Shown: positions 1 through 10,422 of the stretch, piece after piece
Position numbering within the stretch: the stretch's first letter is position 1
How the letters are laid out: each line of letters starts with the position of its first letter
Assembly: GCA_050084985.1 (NCBI GenBank)
Contig: JBITNC010000001.1
Span: 27,342,001 to 27,406,000 of the forward strand
Length of the DNA: 64,000 bases
Reading direction: 5' to 3'
DNA from: Nageia nagi
Lineage: Eukaryota; Pinophyta
Made by a program: the position numbers and the translations under genes
Notes under the pieces: model-generated
Told to the model about the DNA's origin: nothing
The model's database searches: none
What the model saw: the letters and a program-made list of their open reading frames with translations, nothing else

Positions 1-472
1 ACCTCATCATCTCTAGAACCTGGTTCTATTCATAAATGTGAATATCGTTCTCCCCATGACATCATCTCTTGCTTCCAGATTGTTTTACTCGCTGGCTCCG
101 GCTCTTTGATCGCTCCTTGCTTACCTCATCACTTTCAGACTCCGATTTTGAGTGAAGGCCCAAAATTGCTGACATCATCTCTTCCGGAACGCTTTATTTA
201 CTAACCCCGGCTTTACCAAAATCACGTGTTGACAACATTGCAATCACTCATCACCTCCAAAACCTGGTCAAAACCTCCGAAACCTAATCAACACCTTGTT
301 GACAACAGTTACAGTCACGCTTCACCTTCGAAACCCGGTCAAAACCTCCGGAACCCGATCAACACCTTGTTGACAATAGTTACAGTCACGCTTCACCTCC
401 GGAACCCGGTCAGAACCTCTGAAACCTGATCAACACCACATTGACAACAATTACAATCACTCATGCTCAACA
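1..472 (-). repeat. copia-1 3' LTR (partial)
   Basis: This stretch matches 7149-7702 almost throughout, apart from one missing 71-bp repeat unit. It ends at ...ctcaaca beside the polypurine tract, so it is the first part of the 3' LTR in element sense. The rest lies outside the window. Confidence 0.93.
227..438. repeat. 71-bp tandem array in copia-1 3' LTR (about 3 units)
   Basis: Units start with tgttgac at 227, 297 and 368, and the next boundary is near 439. Each holds two tandem half-motifs of the type cctccggaacccggtcaaaa. The 5' LTR has four units in the same place. Confidence 0.85.
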
Positions 473-485
473 ATCTCCCCCTTTG
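473..485 (-). promoter_or_regulatory. Polypurine tract of copia-1
   Basis: The minus strand reads CAAAGGGGGAGAT directly before the LTR start TGTTGAG. This is the expected plus-strand priming site of an LTR retrotransposon. The same tract is present in copia-2. Confidence 0.85.
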
Positions 486-699
486 GAATTGTTGGCAACA
501 CCACCTTTTCAGACACCAACATCAGGGCTTTTCTCTCCCCCTTTGTCAATAATAACAAAGGGCATTTACAGACTCCCCCTGAGTCCATACACGACATTCT
601 CATGAAATTAGTAGTATGCATACAAACCATAGAATACACAGAAGCAATATAGGAAGGAAAAATAAGCACTCCCCCTGAGAATGTGACATCCCGAACTAG

Positions 700-3369
700 C
701 TAATGCTTGGGAAAGACAACAACTCCTAGCTTGTTTCGAAGATATTCGAAAATGTCTTTGGGCAAAGGCTTTGTAAAGATGTTTGCTACTTGCTCTGTGG
801 TTGGAACAAAGTCCAACTGTACTTCTCCTTGTGCCACTCTTTCTTTTAGGAAATGATATCTGATTGCAATATGCTTTGTTCGTGAGTGCATAACAGGATT
901 TTTTGATATATTTATTGCACTTGTGTTATCACACAGAACTGATATGGGCTCATTAATCTCTATACCAAAATCTTTTAGCATCTGCTTCATCCATAGAATC
1001 TGTGTGCAGCAGGAAGTTGCTGCTATATACTCTACTTCTGCTGTAGATAGGGATACTGAGTCTTGCTTTTTACTGTGCCAGCTAACAAGATTATTGCCCA
1101 AATAAAATGCTCCACCACTGGTGCTCTTCCTATCATCCACGCATCCAGCCCAATCTGCATCTGAAAAGGCAGTAAGTGTAAGATCCTTTCCTCTAGGATA
1201 CCATAAACCAAATTCTACTGTACCTTTGAGATATCTGAATATTCTCTTTACTGCAGTAACATGTGTTTCTTTGGGATTGGCTTGAAATCGAGCAACCATA
1301 CAAACTGCTTGCAGAATATCCGGTCTAGTAGCTGTTAAATATAATAAACTTCCAATCATTGACCTGTATTTTGTTTGATCTACAGTTGGTGCATTATCAT
1401 CCTTGCTTAATTTGCAGCCTGTTGTCATAGGGGTGCTCACAGGTTTACAGTCTTCCATGGTAAACTTCTTCAGCATCTCCTTAACATACTTGGTTTGAGA
1501 AATGAACATGCCATTCTTCAACTTATTGATTTGTAAGCCCAGAAAAAATGCAAGCTCACCTATCATAGACATCTCGAATTCTGTTTGCATGTTGTCAACA
1601 AGATTTTTACATAGCTCATTCTTGCTTCCTCCAAAAATTATATCATCTACATAGACAACAATAATTAGATGATTTTCCTTTTCTGATTTAATGTATAAGT
1701 TGCTATCCACCATTCCTTTTCTAAAGCCTTGCTGCTGAAGATATGTGTCAAGTCTGGAGTACCATGCTCGAGGTGCCTGTTTTAAACCATACAGAGCCTT
1801 CTTTAGTTTGCATACCAAATTAGGATTCTCTCCCAACTGGAAACCATCTAGCTGTTCGATATAGACTTCTTCCTCAATTTTGCCATTTAGAAAAGCTGAT
1901 TTTACATCCATTTGATAAACTGTGAAGTCTTTATACACTGCAAAAGCTAAAAACATGCAAATAGCTTCTAATCTGGCCACCGGTGCAAAAGTTTCTTCAA
2001 AATCAATTCCTTCAACCTGAGCATATCCCTTGCAGACCAGTCTAGCTTTATTTCGAACCACTATCCCGTATTCATTCAACTTATTGTGAAAAATCCACTT
2101 TGTGCCAATCACATTTTTGTTGGCTGGTCTAGGAACGAGTTCCCATGTTTCATTCTTTTCAATTTGAGTGAGTTCCTCCTCCATAGCTTTCATCCAGCTT
2201 TTATCTTGGCTAGCTTCTAAGACATTTTTAGGCTCTATATTGGATAGGAGAGAATAGGTGCTTGAAATCCCTTTGCGAGTTTGGATGCCTGTATGAAACT
2301 CACCGATTATCTGCTTTTGTGGATGATCCTTGTGCCATCTTTTTGGTGGAATTTTTGAATTTTCATCTTCTTCCGCCTCACTTTCTGAAACATTGTTTGG
2401 GTTAATTGGTGAATTTGAATCTTCTGGTTTCTTCACTTGTGATTGCTGTATAGGAGGCTGAGATTTGTTTTTATTCTTTTTATCTTCTTCAACTGAATCT
2501 TGATAGTTAGGAAGATCATCATCATCATTTCTCCTGGGAAGATCTCTTTGCTCATCAACACGAACATCAGCACTATCAACGATTGTTTTTGTCCTTTTAT
2601 TGTAACACCTATATGCTTTGCTCTTCAAGGAGTAACCAAGAAAGATGCCTTCATCAGACCTATCCTCAAACTTTCCTAAATTTTCTTCTATTCTCTTGAT
2701 ATAGCATTTACTGCCAAAGATTTTGAAGTGCCTCACCGTAGCTTTTCTTCCAAACCATAATTCATATGGTGTTTTATCTTCATGTGGTCGCATCATACAT
2801 CTATTTTGAATGTGCACTGCAGTATGCACTGCTTCTTTCCAGAACCTATCAGTAACATTGCTTTCTATCAGCATGGTTCGAGCCATTTCTTGTACTGCTC
2901 TATTTTTTCTTTCAACTACTCCATTTTGTTGTGGAGTTCTTGCTGTAGAGAATTGTCTTTTAATTCCGTGTTGTATGCAAAACTTAGAAAACTCATCAGA
3001 TGTGAACTCACCTCCTCTGTCTGAGCGAAGACATTTAATCCTCCTCTCTATCTGGTTTTCTACTTGATTTTTAAATGCTTTGAACATTTCAAAAGCTTCA
3101 TGTTTATGTTTTAAAAATTGCACCCAAGTCATTCTTGAATAATCATCTATGAACAGCATAAAATACTTATCTCCATTGAAGCTTTGTGTTCTCATTGGTC
3201 CGCATAGGTCGGTGTGTACGATTTCCAATGGTTTGCTGGTGTGATATTCTTTCACTTTGAACTTTTCTTGAGTTTGCTTTCCCCTTTGACATGAATCACA
3301 GATTTCATTTGCTGGTTTGCTGATATTGGGCATATCTCTTACTGCTCTTTTTGAGCAAATGTTCATCAA
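700..3369 (-). CDS. copia-1 pol: integrase, reverse transcriptase, RNase H (889-codon open frame)
   Basis: This is the main part of a Ty1/copia polyprotein. The integrase core lies at about residues 48-165, with catalytic residues D54 (HTDLCG), D117 (RSDRGGE) and E153 (NGVVERKNR); the D-to-E spacing of 35 residues is as expected. A copia-type integrase tail follows. The RT starts near residue 395 (WELVPRP, IGTKWIF) and has YVDD near residue 570 ([11 protein letters not shown]). RNase H at about 710-850 shows SDADWAG, STAEVEY and LCDNTSA, and the frame ends in [10 protein letters not shown]...LGVVVFPKH. The whole frame is open, which is unusual for this window. The annotated ATG is internal: the true reading enters from the GAG-pre-integrase segment through a one-base deletion in an A run near 3370, so this is not a complete independent gene. 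Confidence 0.95.
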   Translation of the reverse strand: MMNICSKRAVRDMPNISKPANEICDSCQRGKQTQEKFKVKEYHTSKPLEIVHTDLCGPMRTQSFNGDKYFMLFIDDYSRMTWVQFLKHKHEAFEMFKAFKNQVENQIERRIKCLRSDRGGEFTSDEFSKFCIQHGIKRQFSTARTPQQNGVVERKNRAVQEMARTMLIESNVTDRFWKEAVHTAVHIQNRCMMRPHEDKTPYELWFGRKATVRHFKIFGSKCYIKRIEENLGKFEDRSDEGIFLGYSLKSKAYRCYNKRTKTIVDSADVRVDEQRDLPRRNDDDDLPNYQDSVEEDKKNKNKSQPPIQQSQVKKPEDSNSPINPNNVSESEAEEDENSKIPPKRWHKDHPQKQIIGEFHTGIQTRKGISSTYSLLSNIEPKNVLEASQDKSWMKAMEEELTQIEKNETWELVPRPANKNVIGTKWIFHNKLNEYGIVVRNKARLVCKGYAQVEGIDFEETFAPVARLEAICMFLAFAVYKDFTVYQMDVKSAFLNGKIEEEVYIEQLDGFQLGENPNLVCKLKKALYGLKQAPRAWYSRLDTYLQQQGFRKGMVDSNLYIKSEKENHLIIVVYVDDIIFGGSKNELCKNLVDNMQTEFEMSMIGELAFFLGLQINKLKNGMFISQTKYVKEMLKKFTMEDCKPVSTPMTTGCKLSKDDNAPTVDQTKYRSMIGSLLYLTATRPDILQAVCMVARFQANPKETHVTAVKRIFRYLKGTVEFGLWYPRGKDLTLTAFSDADWAGCVDDRKSTSGGAFYLGNNLVSWHSKKQDSVSLSTAEVEYIAATSCCTQILWMKQMLKDFGIEINEPISVLCDNTSAINISKNPVMHSRTKHIAIRYHFLKERVAQGEVQLDFVPTTEQVANIFTKPLPKDIFEYLRNKLGVVVFPKH

Positions 3370-3878
3370 GTTTTAAAATAGATGTGTCCTAATCTCTTAT
3401 GCCATAGCCAATCATCACTCTCCTTGCCTAGAAGACATGATCCCTCTGAAATATCTAATAAGGTGTATAAATTGCCACAGGTTCTTGTACCAACTGCTAC
3501 AAGTCTACCACTATTGGTCCTTCGGATCTCACAGCCATGCTTTTTGAAAATTACATCATGTCCTTTGTCACATATTTGACTGACGCTCAACAAATTATGC
3601 TTCAGTCCCACAACAAATAATACCTCTTCAGATCTGATTTTGCCGTCATTTATTTTGATTGTCCCTTTGCCGATAATTTGTGCACCATCATTGTTTCCAA
3701 ATTTTACTGACCCACCTTCATATTCCTGTAGGTTTTGAAATTTCTTCTTGTCGCCCGTCATGTGACTTGAGCATCCGCTGTCTAATATCCATGGTGATGG
3801 TTTGTCTTGAGCTTTTAATGTTGTTTGAACAATTAAAGACTCTTTATCCTCTCTGAGTTTCTCCTTTTCTTTCCAGAC
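3366..3878 (-). pseudogene. copia-1 pol 5' part: aspartic protease and GAG-pre-integrase (frameshifted)
   Basis: The open frame runs from a TAA at 3879-3881 down to 3366. Near 3770-3805 it encodes the retropepsin active site WILDSGCSSHMTGD, in which D-S-G is the catalytic triad. The GAG-pre-integrase segment follows (LLSVSQICDKGHDVIF, then WLWHKRLGHI). It stops just after RLGHIYF, while the next frame starts within four bases and continues the same conserved protein, so a single deleted A separates them. The in-frame TAA upstream interrupts the linker to gag. Copia-2 lacks that TAA. Confidence 0.88.
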
Positions 3879-3956
3879 TTATTTTCCTTTTGTTTCAGCT
3901 TCTTGTTTCTTATTATACTTTTCTTCCTGTGGATGACTGCTCTGAAATTGTTTATT

Positions 3957-5770
3957 CTATCTTGTGGAAGGAAATTGTCTTGGTGGAAAGAACCTCATGC
4001 CATGATTATGTTTGTAGAATCGGGCAATGTGTCCATATTCATGACAGTTGTAACACTCAACAGGATACTCCATTAGTGGGCCGAATGCATTCCTAGTAAC
4101 AAAGGTTCTTGGAGAGATATTATACTTACATTCAGAAATTTTGTGTCCATATGCATTGCATTTGAAACAGTATCCATTGAAGGGATGGATATATCTATTA
4201 TGTTGCTGAGTACTTCTTGGTCTTGCATAGGGTCTTCTTTTGGAATGCACTTGAGTGAAGCCATCATCCTCCAGTCCTGAGCCACCTTCCTTCTTATTGG
4301 TTTCTTTTATGTTTTCCCTTTTTGTGTCATGGGAAGATTGTCCTTGTTCATATCCCAGACCAGATTTATCAGAAAACATTCTTTGACTGTTAATGACTTC
4401 GCTGAGTTTAGTCGACCTTCCTTCTAGATATTCAAAAGAGCTGAGTTTCTTGGTGACTTCCTCTAGTTGCATACGTAGCCCAGTTATTTCTTCTTCGAGC
4501 GTGCTGCAATTTTTAACTTTCACAAGAAGCTGTTCCTCCAAACTCTCATTTATCCTCTTAGATTCTTCCACTTCTATTTTTAAGGTTTCTATAATATTAT
4601 TTGCATCATCAAACCTTTTTGAGAGTTTCTTGTTTTTCTTTACTTCTTTATTTAGTTCATTCAATGCAGTTATTAGTTCTTCTTCAAGATCAAACTCATT
4701 CTCACAATCATTTTCTTCATCTGTCTCTTCCTTGTTATGTTCTTGGATAATTTGATTATCTACATTCAGTTTCTCTTCAAATGCCATAAACAATGCTCCA
4801 TTGAATCCCTTTTCTGATTCATTACTAGAATCATCATCAGAGGAGCCTTTATTTCTAGATATGAAGTTCTGTCTTTTTGACCTTCTGTTTCGAGCATGAG
4901 ATTTCATTTTGTGGTTTTTCTCAAAATATGATTCTTGATCATCTTTATCAGTTTTTCTATATGGACATTTTGAAATGAAATGACCAATACCACCACAGTT
5001 AAAACATTTAAATGGAAGTTTGCCTTCATATTTACCTTTTCCCCTTTTTAGCTTTCTAATGAAATTTGCTTCTTCTTCATCAGATTGTTCCTTATCGTCA
5101 GAATCTATTTTGGCTTTGGTACTGTTGTTGGCTTTAAATGCTACTTCCTTTTCTGAATGCTTTGCTTTTCCTATCCTCATTTCATAAGCAGTCAGTGAAC
5201 CATGCATTTCATCCATGCTGAACGTTTTCAAATTTTTTGCTTCTTCAATAGCGGACACCTTTGAATCAAAGCGAGATGTGAGAGAGCGCAGTACCTTTTT
5301 CACGATGACATGATCTTCAATTTCTTCCCCAAGTCCTCTGATTGCATTAGTAATTTCATTTACTCTCAACATGTATGCTTCGATGGTTTCATCTTCATTC
5401 ATCTTTAGAACTTCGAATTGAGCTCTATAAGTTTGGAGTTTTGCTTCCTTGACTTTATCATCTCCTTCGTGAATGCTCTTCAACTTATTCCATATTTCAT
5501 TTGCAGATTTGCATGCCATAACTTTCACCAGTTCACTGTCCACAAGACCACACATTAGAGCATTTCTTGCTTTTGCATCACATTCAAATGCCTTTCTTTC
5601 TGCGTCATTTGATGGCCCTGCAGGGGAGGAGTGTAACCCCTTTTAACAGCATCCCAAATGCCAAAACCCAATGCACTGAGATAAGTCTTCATTCAAATTT
5701 TCTAGAAAGCATAATTGTTTCCATCAAAGAGAGGTGCTTTGTTAGATGAGAAACCTTCTCCGCTTGCCAT
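3957..5770 (-). pseudogene. copia-1 gag
   Basis: The start is the ATG at 5770 (MASGEGFSSNKAPLF), which matches the copia-2 gag start. Two early stops and a frameshift lie between 5770 and 5555; after that the frame is open for 532 codons. The N-terminal half is the copia gag core (MCGLVDSELVKVM, NEIWNKLKSIHEGD). The middle is acidic and probably coiled coil. Two good CCHC knuckles are visible: CFNCGGIGHFISKC near residue 184 and CFKCNAYGHKISEC near 470. A third, CYNCHEYGHIARFY, has lost its last cysteine. The protein would form the virus-like particle and bind the RNA. The early stops make the native product unlikely, though an internal start could still be used. Confidence 0.9.
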
Positions 5771-5819
5771 AGTGCCACTACCAGGATCTCCTTAGCTGTT
5801 ATAGCCTAAGTAGGAACTG

Positions 5820-5831
5820 TCTCTGATACCA
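5820..5831 (-). promoter_or_regulatory. Primer binding site of copia-1 (initiator-Met type)
   Basis: The minus strand reads TGGTATCAGAGA, one base off the usual TGGTATCAGAGC that pairs with the 3' end of initiator tRNA-Met. It lies a few bases inside the 5' LTR end. Confidence 0.85.
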
Positions 5832-6657
5832 ATTATTGTTCTTCGAGTGACACTGAGAGGGGGGGTGAATCAGTGTATATAAAAATTATCACTATCCAAT
5901 CTTCTTAAATAAAGATAGATTAAATGCTAGAGAAAAAAAAATGAGCAAGCACACCAGTACATCACACAACACCAGATGTAACGAGGTTCACCAGTTTGGC
6001 TACATCCCCGAAAATGACTGCTTGGACACCAATCCAAATCCAGCCATTAAAGAAAGCTTACAGATTCACAGCACCAACTGTGAAGGGTAGCACCAACTAC
6101 CACTTTAGAAATAGCAGCACCGACTGCTTGGAGCACCAACTCCAGCTATCAAGCACCAACTTGATAGAACATTCAAAAGGGATGACAAAATACAGTTCTA
6201 GAAGACCCTCAATGGTCTAGCTCTAATTCTCACTGTTCGTACTCTGCACACAGCTCCAAAGTAACATAGATAAACAATCACTATATTCTCTGCATATTCA
6301 TTTGCTCATTTCACCTTCTTCGGATACTCCACACTATCACCTTCTCTTTTGCTCTTCTCTACATGCACATCTCGTCACACTTGCTTGCCTCCTCTCCGGC
6401 ACTTCACTCTACACACTTCTCTTCGACAACTGTTACACATCAAGAGAACCCCAATGAACTGTTCCTATCATTACACGTTATCAAATACAAACTGAAAAGG
6501 AATCCTTGTTTGTAACTTCTTCTGCACCAAAAAGAGTTCACTGTTTGAGTCTGCAACTGCTGTAACTGTCAAATGCTCCTATTGCTCAAACAGATTTATT
6601 CAGACACGTATACCTCTTTCTCCATTGATTTCGGAGATTTTTGATAATTTCGGACTC

Positions 6658-6737
6658 TTTTCTTCTTCATAAAGGTATTTCGGATAATTCTGAACTCTTT
6701 TCTTCTTCATAATGGTATTTCTGATAATTTCAGACTC
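6658..6737. repeat. 40-bp tandem duplication in copia-1 LTR
   Basis: Two adjacent 40-bp units start ttttcttcttcataa at 6658 and 6698. A third, partial copy begins at 6738. Confidence 0.75.
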
Positions 6738-6746
6738 TTTTCTTCG

Positions 6747-6986
6747 CACTTTTATCTTCGCATTTTTATCTCCGGACTTTTCAACACCTACACCATGATG
6801 TCATCATCTCTGGACTCCGGTCTCTGCACTTTTATCTTCGCATTTTTGTCTCCAGACTTTTCAACACCTACACCATGATGTCATCATCTCTGGACTCTGG
6901 TCTCTGCACTTTTATCTTCGCACTTTTGTCTCCGGACTTTTCAACACCTATACCATGATGTCATCATCTCCAGACTTCGGTCTTTA
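6747..6986. repeat. 80-bp tandem array in copia-1 LTR (3 units)
   Basis: Units start cacttttatcttcgca at 6747, 6827 and 6907. Each carries tccggacttttcaacacc followed by catgatgtcatcatctc, with few differences between units. Confidence 0.85.
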
Positions 6987-7385
6987 CCACAACGTGACTC
7001 TCTTATTTTCTGTGACATCATCCTTTTTAATCCGAAACATTTTACTTTTGGGACATTTACTTTATGGACTCCGTATTGTCAATCTCTCTTTACCGATCTC
7101 ATCTCTGCATTCCGGAATGCTTTATTCGCTGGCTCCAGCTCTTTGATCACTCTTTGCTGACCTCATCATCTCCGAAACCTGGTTCTATTCACAAATGTGA
7201 ACATCGTTCTCCCCGTGATGTCATCTCTTGCTTCTGGATTGTTTTACTCGTTGGCTCTGACTCTTTGATCGCTCCTTACTTACCTCATCACTTTCAGACT
7301 CCATTTTTGAGTGAAGGCCCGAAATCGCTGACATCATCTCTTCCGGAACGCTTTGTTTACTAACCTCGGCTTTACCAAAATCACG

Positions 7386-7668
7386 TGTTGACAACATTGC
7401 AATCACTCATCACCTCCAGAACCTGGTCAAAACCTCTGGAACCCGATCAACTCCTTGTTGACAATAGTTACAGTCACGCTTCACCTCCGGAACCCGGTCA
7501 AAACCTCCGGAACCCGATCAACACCTTGTTGACAATAGTTACAGTCATGCTTCACCTCCGGAACCCAGTCAAAACCTCCGGAACCCGATCAACACCTTGT
7601 TGACAATAGTTACAGTCATGCTTCACCTCCGGAACCCGGTCAGAACCTCCGGAACCCGATCAACACCA
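7386..7668. repeat. 71-bp tandem array in copia-1 5' LTR (4 units)
   Basis: Units start tgttgac at 7386, 7456, 7527 and 7598, with the next boundary at 7669. This is one unit more than in the 3' LTR of the same element. Confidence 0.87.
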
Positions 7669-7924
7669 CGTTGACAACAATTACAATCACTCACGCTCAA
7701 CAATTTGATGCAAGTTTATTGGAGAGAGATTGCGAATTGTGTAGTGAGGTTTTGTTGTACCAAGAATAACTACTACCAAAAGACCATTTAGAATTAGAGA
7801 AGGTGTTAGAAAAGTGAAAAAAATTTCTTGATACCATTACCATTAATTTATATTAGCATGATTTCATGCATTAATTTTAGCCATTTTCTAAATGTCAAGT
7901 GTTACTATAATTATTAATAAATTT

Positions 7925-8320
7925 GATGATAAGTATTAGTAAATATGATTTTAAGTATTTCTATAATTATTTTTAAATATGAAAAAAGTAAATATTATTA
8001 AGTTTGATACCAAGTGTTACTATAATTGTTGCCAAATCTAATGCTAAGTGTTGCCATAACTATTACTAAATCTAATGCCAAGTATTTTTATAACTATTTC
8101 TAAATTTGATACCAACTATTGTTATACTTGTTGTTGTAACTATCATAAAATATAATGCAAAGTGTTACTATAATTATTGCTAAATCCAATACTAAGTATT
8201 ATTATAACTATTTCCAAATCTAATACCAAGTATTGTTATAACTATTGCTAAATCTGATGCCAAGTGTTGCTATAATTGTTACTAAATATAATGCTAAGTG
8301 TTGTTATAATTATTTCTATT
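7925..8320. repeat. 34-bp subterminal array, left side of CACTA-1
   Basis: About a dozen degenerate 34-bp units of the type ctaaatctgatgccaagtg followed by ttgctataattattt, all in the same direction. Confidence 0.8.
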
Positions 8321-8881
8321 TAGGAATAATTATAGCATCAAGAAGAATTATAAATAAATTAAATTAACATAAATATCATAAAAATAAGTATCAACCATCC
8401 AAACCCAACTTAATCAAACTTTTTTGAAGGCCAATAAATATTTAAGCAGTAAGAAACACAAAGTCTTAGTCTTATTGAAATTTGAAGAAGAAAAATGAAG
8501 GAAGGTTCAAAAGGATTTGATAAGGGTGGAAGGAAAAGAGGATACCCAATGTATTTCATGAAATGCAATAAATAACAATAATATTCTAGCCAGATCAATT
8601 CATCTTTTCCATTATCCACAAAGCATGCACCAAACTAGTAGATTTGCAATAGGGTTTATACATACATCAAAGACTCTTTAAAAGTACACTCTTATCAGAT
8701 GTTATATTTATGAATACCATGTTCAACATGTATGTAAAATATAGAATCATAGAGAAGGCACACAAATTTGACAAGATGCATAATGTAGATGGACTACAAT
8801 GATACTAAGATATACATAAAATGGATATGTTGAAAGAAAATATTAATTAATATAAAAAAATTGATGAAATTCTCAATTTAT

Positions 8882-9230
8882 GATACTAGATATGACTCCA
8901 AGTGTTGCCAAATTTTATGTTAAATGTAACTATAATTATTATTAAATATGACAGTAAGTGTCATTATAACTGTTGTTAAATCTGATACCAAGTGTTACTA
9001 TAAATGTTACTAAATGTGATGCCAATTATTGCTATAATTGTTGCTAAATCTGAGGCCAAGTGTTATTATAATTATTTCTAAACATGATACCATGTATGAA
9101 TATAATTTTTGTTAAATTTATCACCAAGTGTTACTATAATTATTTGTTAATATGATGTCAAATGTTGTTATAACTATTATTTAAGTTGATGCCAAGTGTT
9201 GTTATAATTATCTCTATAGCTAATGCCAAC
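8882..9230. repeat. 34-bp subterminal array, right side of CACTA-1
   Basis: About ten degenerate units of the same 34-bp repeat as the left array, in the same direction rather than inverted. Confidence 0.78.
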
Positions 9231-9377
9231 TATCTCTAAGACTAATACCATGAGTGTCTCCATTTTTGACATGTACATTACCATCATCTATGACATCATG
9301 AAAAAAACTAAAATTTTCAAAAAATATACTATGATTTGACACCCTTCCTAATGCTAAATCAACTTTTGGTAGTAGTG

Positions 9378-10422
9378 AAGAGGGTTACAATAGGGTTATG
9401 TTATTGGTTTATCTCTTGGTGTATTGGAAGATTGATGGTGAATCAAGGATTTAAATATTTAGAATAATTGTAGCTTACATCAAGTGAACCATGTTAAACT
9501 TGTCTCCTCTCCTTATGTGGTTTGATTTTGTTATCTTATTTGTATTCTTTTACAAATACTAGAAGCTACATTGTGCAAAGTCTTATTCAAAATTAATAGA
9601 ACCTAACAAACTATATTATCCATTTTATTTTGGTTGAAATCCAATTGATGGAATAAAAGAGAGAAATATATATTTTTTAAGGTTTAAAAATAGAAGATAT
9701 CATAGATATCTCTAGTATTGAAATCAAAAGAAAGAGTGTATATCTATTCTACATCCATATTTACCATTGAAAAGAAAAGGAACAATGGGTGCCAAAATAA
9801 TACTCTAGAAATAGAATGATTACATTTTAAAGATAAATATAGACCTCATAAATAGAATGATTAATCTTTAAAATTATAATAATTAATTTTTGAAAATAAA
9901 ATATAAGATTTGAAACCTTTGGAATAGAACTTACAAAGTCTTAATAACTTCACTAGGAACTCTCCTAAGAAGTGAAATCCTTGAATTCCAAAAACATATA
10001 ATAAACTTTGAAAATAGAATGAATAAACATCATATATGATTGCATTATATTCTAACACCAAATGCAAGGGTTCTTCCTAATATTTTTTCTAGTAATATGT
10101 AGAGATATGGGGAAAATTGGCATCCTTAATAAATTACCTTAGAAGATCTAAACAAATAAAAAGGTTATTCATTAATCAAAGGGGAGATATAAGTAGCTTT
10201 GATACAATATTTTATTCATTATACCAAATAGGATAGGAATCCAAACTTGAAATACTTTCCAAGAACTACATTTGACTCTATCAGAAGCATTTACGATGTC
10301 TAATTTTATGGTAATATTATTTGATTAAATATTGAACTAGGAGTGAAGTGTCTCATTCACCGTAATAATATTATCATAAATTCATTTTTTTGGGATAAAT
10401 AATCCTTGTTATTTTCAAATTA
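9378..10422. other. AT-rich spacer between the CACTA-like elements
   Basis: There is no recognisable coding region. Short ORFs here are AT-rich and lack any known motif. I see no clear repeat. Confidence 0.5.

Larger units (their letters stand above)
1..7702 (-). mobile_element. Ty1/copia LTR retrotransposon copia-1 (3' LTR cut by window edge)
   Basis: The element is on the minus strand. Its 5' LTR is 5837-7702 and its 3' LTR runs off the left window edge. Internal order in element sense is primer site, gag with zinc knuckles, aspartic protease, GAG-pre-integrase, integrase, RT, RNase H and polypurine tract, which is Ty1/copia order. The LTR starts TGTTGAG in element sense. The target duplication cannot be tested because the far LTR end is outside the window; the right flank begins atttg. 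Long LTRs and a gag with up to three knuckles would fit the SIRE/Maximus branch, but I cannot place it firmly. It is close in protein and partly in LTR sequence to copia-2 in this window. Confidence 0.93.
5837..7702 (-). repeat. copia-1 5' LTR
   Basis: The LTR is about 1866 bp. In element sense it starts TGTTGAGCGTGAG at 7702 and ends ...GAAGAACA at 5837, just before the primer site. It holds three kinds of tandem repeat (40-, 80- and 71-bp units) and several copies of a ctcatcatctc / gatgtcatc module. The gag-proximal end shares short blocks with the copia-2 LTR, such as aacgaggttcaccag and the gtgaatcagtgt box. Confidence 0.9.
7768..9377. mobile_element. CACTA-1: non-autonomous CACTA (EnSpm)-like element
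   Basis: The right end is CTTTTGGTAGTAGTG and the left end aACTACTACCAAAAG, so the termini form an inverted repeat. Similarity continues inward for about 45 bp (ATTTAG-ATTAG-AGG-TGT). CACTAC...GTAGTG ends define the CACTA superfamily; the first C here is mutated to A. The flanking triplets are aat and aag, an imperfect 3-bp target duplication. Both subterminal zones hold arrays of a 34-bp repeat, as CACTA elements often do. No transposase is visible. Part of the middle (about 8560-8790) is homologous to CACTA-2. Confidence 0.68.

Noticed and set aside
227-438. 71-bp array read as a 67-codon repetitive protein
   Set aside because: It is inside the copia-1 LTR and the reading frame is a side effect of the tandem repeat.
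457-669. 70-codon minus ORF between copia-1 RNase H and the LTR, considered as an extra gene
   Set aside because: It overlaps the polypurine tract and has no similarity to the corresponding region of copia-2, which also lacks a conserved frame.
4393-4755. 120-codon plus-strand Ser-rich ORF
   Set aside because: It is antisense to the coiled-coil part of copia-1 gag.
7925-9230. Arrays of 34-bp units, considered as CRISPR
   Set aside because: Units are directly adjacent with no unique spacers, are degenerate, and lie within a plant transposon.
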